Shown: one piece after another, positions 8,758 to 14,443 of the stretch | Layout: every line of letters starts with the position of its first letter | Numbering within the stretch: the first letter of the stretch is position 1 | Origin: a virus | IMG/VR virus record: IMGVR_UViG_3300026320_000017 | Span: 1-38,896 of that record | Reading direction: 5' to 3' (one strand) | Length of the DNA: 38,896 nt | Position numbers and translations under genes: made by a program | Notes under the pieces: generated by a model | Seen by the model: the letters and a program-made list of their open reading frames with translations, nothing else | Told to the model about the DNA's origin: nothing | The model's database searches: none

Positions 8758-8938
8758 GTACGCTAGCGTACTATATCCTCCTATACCGTATCCTCCTATA
8801 CCGTATCCTCCTATACGGTACGCTAGCGTACTAATACCCGGCGCCTACTCTCACCCTAGCCTCTCCACCCACCCGGCGCTAAAGTACGCTAGCGTATAGT
8901 ACCGTACGCTAGCGTATCGTATACTCCTATACGATACG
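8758..8938. repeat. Palindrome and 15-bp tandem repeat cluster
   Basis: The perfect 14-bp palindrome GTACGCTAGCGTAC occurs at 8758-8771 and 8818-8831. One-mismatch copies (last C to T) lie at 8884-8897 and 8904-8917. Between the first two are three tandem 15-bp units TATCCTCCTATACCG at 8774, 8789 and 8804. The cluster ends in a perfect hairpin with 11-bp arms (8913-8923 and 8928-8938) around CTCC. No gene is visible. It resembles a protein-binding array or an origin/partition-type site; function is unknown. Confidence 0.75.
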
Positions 8939-9203
8939 GTGGAGAATGAAAGTTGGCGGCCGGGGGAGAAAAAACTCCTAGCGGAGCGCGAGCGAAAAGT
9001 AAAGCTTGAAATCGTAACTAAAAAAACGTTGGATAGAGAAATAGGACTTTAGGAGGGTTTTTCTCGTATCGCTATTTATAGACGATTTTTAGGGGTCGAA
9101 AAAGTATGAAAAAAATCCTCCTAAAACTACCCTCTTCCTTATATAAGATTTTAAATTATCTATCTATAATCCTATTCTACTATTCTCCCTATAGAATCCT
9201 ACT

Positions 9204-9240
9204 AGGAAGAACCTAGGAGCTTAGGAGCTTAGGAAGAACC
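9204..9240 (+). repeat. Short nested direct repeats
   Basis: AGGAAGAACC at 9204-9213 and again at 9231-9240 flanks two tandem copies of TAGGAGCT. No gene overlaps it. It is part of the AT-rich, CA/TG-free non-coding stretch 9109-9535, which also contains a hairpin around 9356-9375 (AGGACGAT ... ATCGTCCT). Confidence 0.6.
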
Positions 9241-9535
9241 TTTATAACTAAAACGATATAAGTTAATTACTTCTCTATCTAAGTAATTTAAGGGTTTCCC
9301 CTAATAAAATATCCTCCTATCCTCCTATAATAGAGGCTAGGAAGAAAAAGCTAGGACGATAAAAATATCGTCCTACGATCTACCTAGTTTTTCCGAGCTT
9401 TTTTCCTTACCCTTCTAACCCTTACTTACCTTTATAAAAACCTTAGACCTAGACCGACGCTCGGAGCGCTCTTCCCGAAGAGCTCTTTAGGCGAGGGTCT
9501 CTCCCCCGCGTAACCCTAACCCTAGGAAAATATCT

Positions 9536-10030
9536 ATGCGTAAGTTTATCCTCTCCTTCCCCGGCGCTGCTCCGCGGGAGTTCGTCGCTAAGACGTATTC
9601 GGTCTTCCCTAAGACCGGATGGTTCGACCTCGCGCTCGGCGACGGAGGCGCGACCGTCCGCGCGACGACGACCTCCGGCCGGGGGAAATCGAAGACGAAT
9701 AACTTCTACCTCCTTTTCGTAGAAGAGCTCTTCCCCCGCGGCTCCGGAAAGACCCTATTTTGGACGAGGTTATCGGCCGAGGAGTTCGCCCTAGCCCGCG
9801 ACGGCCGGACGCGGCTATACGATCCGCTCGTCTCCGTCCCGGCGGGGGAGGAGGCTCCCCCGGCCGCCGAGCCCTCTCCCGGCCCCGTAGAGCCCGCTAC
9901 GGCGCGTCCGGCCGGGTTCGGGGGTACGGAGACCGCCCCCGTCGGGGACGACCCCGTAGCGCTCGCGGCGCGGGCCGCGCGGGCGAACGGGAAGCGCGCT
10001 CGGCGCGTCCGGGAAGCGACGACGGTCTAA
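9536..10030 (+). CDS. Unknown protein with restricted amino-acid alphabet
   Basis: I do not recognise this 164-residue protein. Residues 1-100 look folded, with alternating hydrophobic strands and two Trp. Residues ~100-140 are Ala/Pro/Glu/Gly-rich, and the last ~20 are basic (ARAARANGKRARRVRE), a plausible nucleic-acid-binding tail. It contains no Cys, His or Gln and no Met after the start, because the gene lacks CA entirely and has TG only at the start, one Ala-Ala junction and two Trp codons. GC content is much higher than in neighbouring genes. An AGGAAA ribosome-binding site lies before ATG, after a CCCTAACCCTAGG leader. It is followed by its own terminator, so it is a one-gene unit. A longer overlapping frame at 9760-10317 is judged spurious. 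Confidence 0.7.
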   Translation: MRKFILSFPGAAPREFVAKTYSVFPKTGWFDLALGDGGATVRATTTSGRGKSKTNNFYLLFVEELFPRGSGKTLFWTRLSAEEFALARDGRTRLYDPLVSVPAGEEAPPAAEPSPGPVEPATARPAGFGGTETAPVGDDPVALAARAARANGKRARRVREATTV

Positions 10031-10037
10031 AGACCCT

Positions 10038-10060
10038 AGACCCTTCGGGGTCTTTACTTT
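10038..10060 (+). terminator. UUCG-loop terminator
   Basis: The stem AGACCC/GGGTCT (10038-10043 and 10048-10053) closes a TTCG tetraloop and is followed by TTACTTT. This is a classic stable hairpin eight bases after the stop of the 9536 gene. Confidence 0.75.
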
Positions 10061-10083
10061 ATCCTCCTATCCTCCTATATAAT
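10053..10083 (+). promoter_or_regulatory. Candidate promoter of the 10115 gene
   Basis: TATAAT at 10078-10083 is preceded by a weak TTTACT (10053-10058, spacer 19) and a doubled TCCTCCTAT motif. The following CTAG-T-CTTCCCTAACC is shared with the start regions of the genes at 11006 and 13966, which supports a common promoter-leader type. Confidence 0.5.
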
Positions 10084-10114
10084 CTAGTCTTCCCTAACCT
10101 CCCGAGAAACTACC

Positions 10115-10300
10115 GTGTACTTTACCGCTCCTACCTTTTCGACCCCGAACGGGATTTTCTCGAAGCCGGCGGACCTTTCCCTAGCGGAGGCGCTCGCCGA
10201 GGTCCGTCGCGTCCCCGAGCGAGCGATCTTCGACGAAGCCGGCCGGCTCGTCCGGGATACCGTCCCCGGTACGCTCCGAGTTCGGATCGAGCGCGCCTAA
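10115..10300 (+). CDS. Small unknown protein with GTG start
   Basis: This 61-residue protein is unrecognised. It runs MYFTAPTFSTPNGIFSKPAD, then an amphipathic acidic/basic helix (LAEALAEVRRVPER), then a short beta-like end. It contains no Cys, His, Gln, Trp or internal Met, in keeping with the absence of CA and TG from its reading frame. The only TG is in the GTG start, which follows a weak CCCGAG ribosome-binding stretch. It stands alone between its own promoter-like box and a strong hairpin. The low-TG constraint makes the start codon choice itself uncertain; an upstream non-ATG start after 10087 is possible. Confidence 0.55.
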   Translation: MYFTAPTFSTPNGIFSKPADLSLAEALAEVRRVPERAIFDEAGRLVRDTVPGTLRVRIERA

Positions 10301-10310
10301 TTAGACTCGT

Positions 10311-10354
10311 CGGATAAGGGCTTTAGCCCTTATCCGAATAGTTTACGCTATTCG
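10311..10354 (+). terminator. Paired hairpins after the 10115 gene
   Basis: A perfect 11-bp stem CGGATAAGGGC/GCCCTTATCCG with loop TTTA spans 10311-10336. It is immediately followed by a second stem CGAATAG/CTATTCG (10335-10354, loop of six), so the two compete by two bases. There is no long T-run, so this may be a terminator or an RNA structure in the leader of the next gene. Confidence 0.55.
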
Positions 10355-10395
10355 ATCCCCTAACCCCCCTAACCCCCCTAACCCTCTAGGAGAAT

Positions 10396-10749
10396 ATTAT
10401 CTCTTCCCCTTATAAATTCGCCGCTCGGCGCTCGGCCGACGGCGCCGTAGAATACGGTATTTCTTCCCTCCGTTCTAGGTCGGGACCGTTCGGAGGGATT
10501 TTCTATACCCTCTCCGAATTACGGTCCTACCTCGACGAGATCGACTCCGAGAATTCCGGTCTTACCCCGGACGAAATCGAGTTAGAAAAAGTCGAGACGC
10601 TAAAGGAAATAGAGGCTCTAGAAGCCTATACTAAGGAACGCGGGGAAATTCTCGCGGTCCTAGTCTATTCGACCGTTCCCCTTTCGGATACGCGCGATCC
10701 GGCCGCTATTCTTTACGAGCTAATTAACCGTTCGGCGAACGGCCGCTAA
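10396..10749 (+). CDS. Unknown protein with apparent ATT/ATC start
   Basis: A 117-codon frame ends at TAA 10747-10749 and is bounded upstream by an in-frame TAG at 10387. It contains no ATG, GTG or TTG before the last codons. The sequence CTAGGAGAATATTATC offers AGGAG (10388-10392) followed by ATT at 10396 or ATC at 10399, so initiation at an AUU/AUC codon is the simplest reading. The protein begins ISSPYKFAARRS; its middle is acidic and helical (DEIELEKVETLKEIEALEAY). It has no Cys, His, Gln, Trp or Met. Coding is supported by the long frame, coherent composition, the ribosome-binding site and the terminator after the stop. Function is unknown. Confidence 0.6.
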   Translation: MISSPYKFAARRSADGAVEYGISSLRSRSGPFGGIFYTLSELRSYLDEIDSENSGLTPDEIELEKVETLKEIEALEAYTKERGEILAVLVYSTVPLSDTRDPAAILYELINRSANGR

Positions 10750-10758
10750 CCCGCTCCT

Positions 10759-10798
10759 ATCGGCGCCGATCTACCCCCGATCGGCGCCGATCTTTTAT
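10759..10798 (+). terminator. Terminator from duplicated palindrome
   Basis: Two copies of the palindrome ATCGGCGCCGAT (10759-10770 and 10780-10791) are separated by nine bases and followed by CTTTTATT. Either copy can fold alone, or the two can pair as a 12-bp stem. It lies ten bases after the stop of the 10396 gene. Confidence 0.7.
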
Positions 10799-10805
10799 TG
10801 CCCTA

Positions 10806-10869
10806 TAGTTAGGTACTATGGTAGTTAGGTACTATGGTAGTTAGGTACTATGGTAGCTAAGTACTATGT
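10806..10869 (+). repeat. Four tandem 16-bp repeats
   Basis: TAGTTAGGTACTATGG is repeated exactly at 10806, 10822 and 10838, with a diverged fourth copy (TAGCTAAGTACTATGT) at 10854. The core GGTACTA is also found in the 8441-8661 repeats, so the two arrays may bind the same factor on both sides of the CA/TG-free island. The rest of 10870-10950 shows no gene. Confidence 0.8.
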
Positions 10870-10950
10870 GTGCGGCAGCGTAGCCAGCCTTTACAGGCGA
10901 ATTCAAAATTTTCATTTCCTCCCCAGGATTCCCCTCAAATAAAATCGACC

Positions 10951-10978
10951 CTGGACCCCTCCTGTTCCACGGTATAAT
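10951..10978 (+). promoter_or_regulatory. Candidate promoter of the 11006 gene
   Basis: TATAAT at 10973-10978 is preceded 16 bases upstream by CTGGAC, a fair -35. The downstream CTAGCTTCCCC matches the start region after 10083 and that before the 13966 gene. Confidence 0.5.
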
Positions 10979-11005
10979 CTAGCTTCCCCATTAAACGAAG
11001 TTTAA

Positions 11006-11182
11006 ATGAACAACCTGACCAAAGCCGCTCCCATGTCCTTTATGGCCGCTTGCCTCCATTATTTTGGTCAGGCCCCCGGCCAGACTAAGCTTCAATTCGC
11101 CCAAGAAGTGAAACAACTCACCGAGGAGGATCGAATGGAAATGAAAAAGGAACTTATTCAAGTTGGCTACAATGTCAACTGA
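11006..11182 (+). CDS. Small conserved-type phage protein
   Basis: This 58-residue protein is too short for many gene callers. It has a helical start (AAPMSFMAACLHYFG), then the signature GQAPGQTKLQFAQEVKQLT, an EEDRMEMKKEL helix and a final GYNVN. The pattern 'FG-x-x-PGQT-L-x-[EF]-x-x-E-[LV]-K-x-LT-x-[ED]-D-[RK]' recurs in small hypothetical proteins of many phages, as I recall, with no assigned role. The gene has its own promoter-like TATAAT upstream and a terminator 55 bases downstream. Unlike the three genes to its left it uses His, Gln, Cys and Met freely, so the CA/TG island ends before it. Confidence 0.7.
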   Translation: MNNLTKAAPMSFMAACLHYFGQAPGQTKLQFAQEVKQLTEEDRMEMKKELIQVGYNVN

Positions 11183-11236
11183 TACCTTATTTATTGCTTT
11201 GATCTATACTCTAATCAGCCTAGTACTGTAAAGAAA

Positions 11237-11257
11237 CCCCCTATATGGGGGCTTTTT
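11237..11257. terminator. Bidirectional terminator between convergent genes
   Basis: CCCCC-TATAT-GGGGG (11237-11251) is followed on the plus strand by CTTTTTCTT and on the minus strand by TTTCTTT. It separates the rightward 11006 gene from the leftward primase-helicase. Confidence 0.75.
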
Positions 11258-11262
11258 CTTGT

Positions 11263-13377
11263 CTAGAACTTGCTAACGCTAATAGCCCACTTAGCAGCTC
11301 GTTCCATTTCCTTAGTCACTTCCGGGCCGGACAGGCGCCTCATTTTGTCCCCATCTATAATCCAGGCCCATCGCTGGGTATTAGGATTGGCACCGTACTT
11401 GCGCCGTTCGTCTTTAATCCACCCTGCTTTCTTCATAACAGTAGTTACAGTTTTAGCTGCTTTCTTATCCATATCAGGGATTCCCTCTTTGCTCATCAAC
11501 AAAACTATAGTCTGGTAATCTACGCATATAAATTTCTCCTCACTTTCCTGTAAGTCCTTGAGAACTATAAATGCCGCGGCTTCCATAGAATTAGATGATG
11601 CCATAATTGCCCTCTGTCGTCTTTCATTCATCGGCGGGCGCCAGGTAGCGAAGTCTATGTGCTCCCCCTCTCGCACCCAAATTGAGAAATCCTCCATTAC
11701 TTCATCTATATCAATAATTCGATGAAGCTCCGACCAATCCTCCTCTGTTACAGTTAATTCATTAGAACATTCGATATACCACATTCGCCTATCCTCAAAG
11801 CCATCAGTGGGGACATCCTCTAGGGCATTACAAGTAATTATCATCCCCGCTCTATTCTCCACAGGATAACTGTCCATGCCCTTCGGCTCAATAATGATGA
11901 ATTCATCCCCTAGAAAACGTTTGATAGCGTTCATCGCCGCTACCTTGCTAGAAGAATGGGAACTACTAATCATGAATTCATTTAGTATTACCAACCGCTT
12001 ATTCTCTAATTGTTTATTGAAGCTACTCACGAATACGTTAGCATCGATACTACTAGTATTGGTAGCCCCTAACAATCTATAGGCTATCTTGGAGAACCAT
12101 CCCTTACCCACCCCTCGCTTACTACTGAACAAAACTGGAAACGATGTAGGTTTACCATTACTATACTTGAGATACCTAATATATGATCGCAATAGTTCTA
12201 AATCACTGGGGATGCACATATTGGCTAGTTGACTAATAACCCTATTTGCTGCCCCGGTACGGCCGCTTCCATTAGGCCAAATGCCCCCCGGTACGTACCC
12301 ATTATAGTAAACCCCATCCTCCCTTTGTATGAACTCCTCCCCCATATATTCATAAGCTGGATTCAATACCGTAATCTTCTTATTGCTATCCATCCATATC
12401 ATATGACCGTATACGGTGGTTACCGTCTTTCCTTTCATTATCTTCTTGTTAATACTTTGGTAGAAATCCCTAGCTTTGTTAGTACTGCGAACTACCTTAT
12501 CAGCTCGATCTAAGGTGGATCCTCCCCTAGTGCAAAATACAGCCTTATCGAGCATTCTACTAAGCAAATCTTCATGTTCCTCCCCTTGATATTCCTCAGC
12601 TTCGTCAACTATCCTTCTCAGTTCTTTGTTACCATGTTCTCGTAGATAGTCATCTGGGCCCCAGTCGAGTCCACTAACGGCTTTGGGCAAATTGGCTAAT
12701 CGAACATCTTTAACTCCCAGAATATGCCTAAGTCTGAAGGCTAAGGTATCCCGAGCTTGAGCAACTTCAGGTTTCCAAGTATTAGAGTCGAACAGAATTA
12801 CATTACAAAAGCGGCTGAAATCTACGTCATACTTAGCATGGAGTAGCTCCATCCCCTTCTTGGAACTGGCAAAGCTCCAAACTCCATTAAGACCTATACA
12901 AGGAAGATTAAGCCATCTATGAACGGACTTGGCCTTAATCATAGACTCTACGTGAATAACAATTTGCCCGTCAGGAAGATTGTACCAACTACGAGGCTCC
13001 CCATCGGTAAGTGGCCGTATAGGTTCGAAGTGAAGGACATTCGGTCGGCCGTCGGGGGCAATCACCTTAGGCGGTGGCTCTTTCCCGTGCCAAAGAGTAG
13101 GCGTACCCAAGAATCTAACTAACTCATAAGGGTCCGGATCGTCTTTGTTCTTAAAATATGGATTTCCGTGGGGATCCAAATACCGTAGCATAATGTACGG
13201 TCGGCCGGCGGCCAAGGCGTATCGGTACCCCCGTTGCTCTAACAGTATAGAGCTGGAGAATGGAACTAAACCATCGGGGAAGTCCGCAGGTTCTAAACAA
13301 CGTTCGTTGAGGTACTCCTTGAGTAATTTTACATCTTCGGGATTTATGAAAGTGGCATTCTTGAAGGGGGAGGGCAT
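11263..13377 (-). CDS. Primase-helicase (DUF3854 + DUF5906-type)
   Basis: The protein has 704 residues. The N-terminal half includes a TOPRIM-like DUF3854-type region around residues 140-215 (IVIHVESMIKAKS, then CIGLNGVW and NVILFDSN). The C-terminal half is a superfamily-3-like ATPase of the DUF5906 kind, with Walker A SSKRGVGKGWFSK near residue 420 and Walker B RLVILNEFM near 460, a downstream MIITCN sensor and an Arg-rich FEDRRMWYIE. It should unwind and prime phage DNA. It is transcribed leftward, opposite to all other replication genes. ATG 13377 is preceded by GGAGTAAGG. No other primase or replicative helicase is in the window. Confidence 0.85.
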   Translation of the reverse strand: MPSPFKNATFINPEDVKLLKEYLNERCLEPADFPDGLVPFSSSILLEQRGYRYALAAGRPYIMLRYLDPHGNPYFKNKDDPDPYELVRFLGTPTLWHGKEPPPKVIAPDGRPNVLHFEPIRPLTDGEPRSWYNLPDGQIVIHVESMIKAKSVHRWLNLPCIGLNGVWSFASSKKGMELLHAKYDVDFSRFCNVILFDSNTWKPEVAQARDTLAFRLRHILGVKDVRLANLPKAVSGLDWGPDDYLREHGNKELRRIVDEAEEYQGEEHEDLLSRMLDKAVFCTRGGSTLDRADKVVRSTNKARDFYQSINKKIMKGKTVTTVYGHMIWMDSNKKITVLNPAYEYMGEEFIQREDGVYYNGYVPGGIWPNGSGRTGAANRVISQLANMCIPSDLELLRSYIRYLKYSNGKPTSFPVLFSSKRGVGKGWFSKIAYRLLGATNTSSIDANVFVSSFNKQLENKRLVILNEFMISSSHSSSKVAAMNAIKRFLGDEFIIIEPKGMDSYPVENRAGMIITCNALEDVPTDGFEDRRMWYIECSNELTVTEEDWSELHRIIDIDEVMEDFSIWVREGEHIDFATWRPPMNERRQRAIMASSNSMEAAAFIVLKDLQESEEKFICVDYQTIVLLMSKEGIPDMDKKAAKTVTTVMKKAGWIKDERRKYGANPNTQRWAWIIDGDKMRRLSGPEVTKEMERAAKWAISVSKF

Positions 13378-13425
13378 CCTTACTCCGCATGTAGAAAATA
13401 AATTAAACTACACGGGCCTAGATCG

Positions 13426-13438
13426 CCTATAATATAGG
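13426..13438. promoter_or_regulatory. Palindromic -10-like box in the divergent region
   Basis: CCTATAATATAGG is a 13-bp palindrome holding TATAAT (13428-13433) rightward and TATATT leftward. It sits between the leftward primase-helicase (start 13377) and the rightward replication operon. The -35 regions are weak, so it could be a regulated divergent promoter, an operator, or both. Confidence 0.4.
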
Positions 13439-13476
13439 ACGGGTCTTTGGTCGGACTCATTTTCTCCTCTCCGTTG

Positions 13477-13510
13477 GCCCCTAATGAGTAATCATTAGGG
13501 GCTTTTTCTT
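13477..13510 (+). terminator. Strong terminator ahead of the rightward operon
   Basis: The perfect 11-bp stem GCCCCTAATGA/TCATTAGGGGC (13477-13487 and 13492-13502) with loop GTAA is followed by TTTTTCTTT. It lies 45 bases after the TATAAT box and 180 bases before the first gene, so it may act as an attenuator or end a short leader RNA. Confidence 0.75.
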
Positions 13511-13585
13511 TGGGGAGCTAACGGGTAGGACGATTCTAGGCCTATCCCCGGCCCGACGATAGGCCTCCTCAGCGAGGAAAGCGGC

Positions 13586-13652
13586 CTAGGAGCCGCGCGC
13601 GGACGGAGCTCGTCTCCCTATAGCGTCCTCCTCGAAAAACGGCTCTAATCGC
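13586..13652 (+). promoter_or_regulatory. Two-copy upstream element, copy 1
   Basis: CTAGGAGCCG (13586), GAGCTCGT (13606), then 25 bases later CTCGAAAAA (13631) and GCTCT recur in the same order and almost the same spacing at 26577-26645. Both copies precede the first gene of a rightward unit. The surrounding 13515-13681 is also poor in CA/TG (two CA, no TG). Confidence 0.6.
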
Positions 13653-13684
13653 CTCTATTCGATCCGCATTTTAGGAGCTAAATT

Positions 13685-13918
13685 ATGGCTTGGACCCCCG
13701 ACGACGAAGCAAAGTTACTAGACGCTCAAGGTAAACTTAATCAACTAATGACTCGTAAACAAAGCTCAGTTAGTAACCAAGCCGAGGCTGCTAGAAAGCT
13801 TATCGCTGCTCTACGTGAAGCTCCCGATGACGATATGGCATTAGCAGAGCATATGGCTATCAATGCCAAGGGGTACATCAGAATTCTTCAAGCGTTCGTA
13901 CTTCCTGAAAACGGTTAA
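13685..13918 (+). CDS. Small helical protein, first gene of the rightward operon
   Basis: I do not recognise this 77-residue protein. It is almost wholly helical (TPDDEAKLLDAQGKLNQLMT, a Gln/Ala-rich middle, then AEHMAINAKGYIRILQAF) with no membrane segment. A good AGGAG ribosome-binding site precedes the ATG after an upstream control element. Codon use is that of the main phage genome, unlike the genes in the CA/TG-free island. As first gene of the rightward region it is likely expressed early; a host-takeover or regulatory role would fit but is only inference. Confidence 0.6.
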   Translation: MAWTPDDEAKLLDAQGKLNQLMTRKQSSVSNQAEAARKLIAALREAPDDDMALAEHMAINAKGYIRILQAFVLPENG

Positions 13919-13924
13919 ACATAG

Positions 13925-13960
13925 TATATTAGAGCTTCCCGTAACCCTAACCCCTGGAGC
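13925..13960 (+). promoter_or_regulatory. Promoter-leader module before the 13966 gene
   Basis: TATATTAGAGCTTCCC is followed by GTAACCCTAACCCCTGGAG and the ATG. The CTTCCC and TAACCC parts match the leaders at 10084-10100 and, in part, those at 9510-9525 and 10355-10392, while CTTCCC also follows TATAAT before the 11006 gene. Confidence 0.5.
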
Positions 13961-13965
13961 TAAGT

Positions 13966-14442
13966 ATGAACCAAGCCTTGAGAGTTATCCAAGAACATGA
14001 ATTTGATTTGGTTAAGCTTCGTGAAGTAGCGAATAGCGACAAATTCAATAAAATTACTGAAGCTATTTTGAAGCACTACTCTAATTTTGCTTCCCCAGAT
14101 ATCCTGGGAAAGTTAATTTATTTCCACATTTACGCTTCCGATTTGGATCATTACGAAATTGAGTTAGTAGACGATCTTCGTAGTCTCAATCCTAGTACGG
14201 AGAATGTAGAAGAATTTCTCCAATACAATAACAAGGATTACTTCTTTGTATGGGAATTTGAAAAAGATTACAAAATCAAAGTTTGCGTAGCTACCTATCT
14301 CAAATCCGAGTCTCCTGAATATTGCCGCAAAGTTAAGGTAGGAACTAGGATGGTAGAAGAGGGCATCTATACTTTGGAATGCGCTCCCCCGGTAGAGATT
14401 GATCCAAGCGATCTTCCGTCCCCCACTATTAAGATCGACTGA
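13966..14442 (+). CDS. Acidic hypothetical early protein
   Basis: This unrecognised protein has 158 residues. It is acidic overall, with an N-terminal helix (ALRVIQEHEFDLVKLREV), a mixed middle (LIYFHIYASDLDHYEIELVDD) and a C-terminal beta-rich part ending in a Pro-rich acidic tail (PVEIDPSDLPSPTIKID). No catalytic motif or membrane helix is evident. Its start has a GGAG ribosome-binding site inside a leader shared with other small genes, so it probably begins its own transcript that continues into the HNH nuclease gene one base downstream. Function unknown. Confidence 0.6.
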   Translation: MNQALRVIQEHEFDLVKLREVANSDKFNKITEAILKHYSNFASPDILGKLIYFHIYASDLDHYEIELVDDLRSLNPSTENVEEFLQYNNKDYFFVWEFEKDYKIKVCVATYLKSESPEYCRKVKVGTRMVEEGIYTLECAPPVEIDPSDLPSPTIKID

Positions 14443-14443
14443 A

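Larger units (their letters stand above)
8872..10798. other. Island almost free of CA and TG dinucleotides
   Basis: Direct reading shows no CA on the plus strand from 8872 to 10875. TG occurs at 8947, 8954, 9007, 9030 and 9107. After that, only at 9537 (ATG start), 9568 (Ala-Ala codon junction), 9620 and 9761 (Trp codons), 10116 (GTG start) and 10799. The stretches 9109-9536 and 10118-10798 contain neither dinucleotide. Random expectation is about one in eight positions. CG and TA are abundant. Part 8939-9535 has no supportable gene: it is AT-rich, stop-rich in all frames and contains short repeats. The rest holds three small genes. Confidence 0.9.

Noticed and set aside
8520-8899. Short frames across the repeat arrays
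   Set aside because: They translate the repeats into Tyr/Pro/Ser-rich peptides, have no ribosome-binding site and follow repeat boundaries.
9760-10317. 185-residue frame overlapping the 9536 and 10115 genes
   Set aside because: It is Arg/Gly/Pro-rich in the way of a shadow frame in GC-rich DNA, runs through a terminator hairpin, and has no ribosome-binding site.
9507-10390. Telomere-like CCCTAACCC repeats
   Set aside because: The runs are short, irregular and always directly upstream of ribosome-binding sites, so they are leader sequence rather than genome ends.
8872-10798. RIP-like or deaminase-driven loss of CA/TG
   Set aside because: C-to-T decay at CpA would create TAA/TAG in genes and drain C overall; instead long frames stay open and CG is abundant. 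Selection or a DNA-level constraint fits better, although TA is indeed common.
11183-11236. Extra gene between the 11006 gene and the terminator
   Set aside because: The segment is only about 50 bases long and has no frame with a start signal.
14399-14443. Upstream start for the HNH nuclease
   Set aside because: A non-ATG start within the previous gene would bury the signal peptide; ATG 14444 gives a textbook one.
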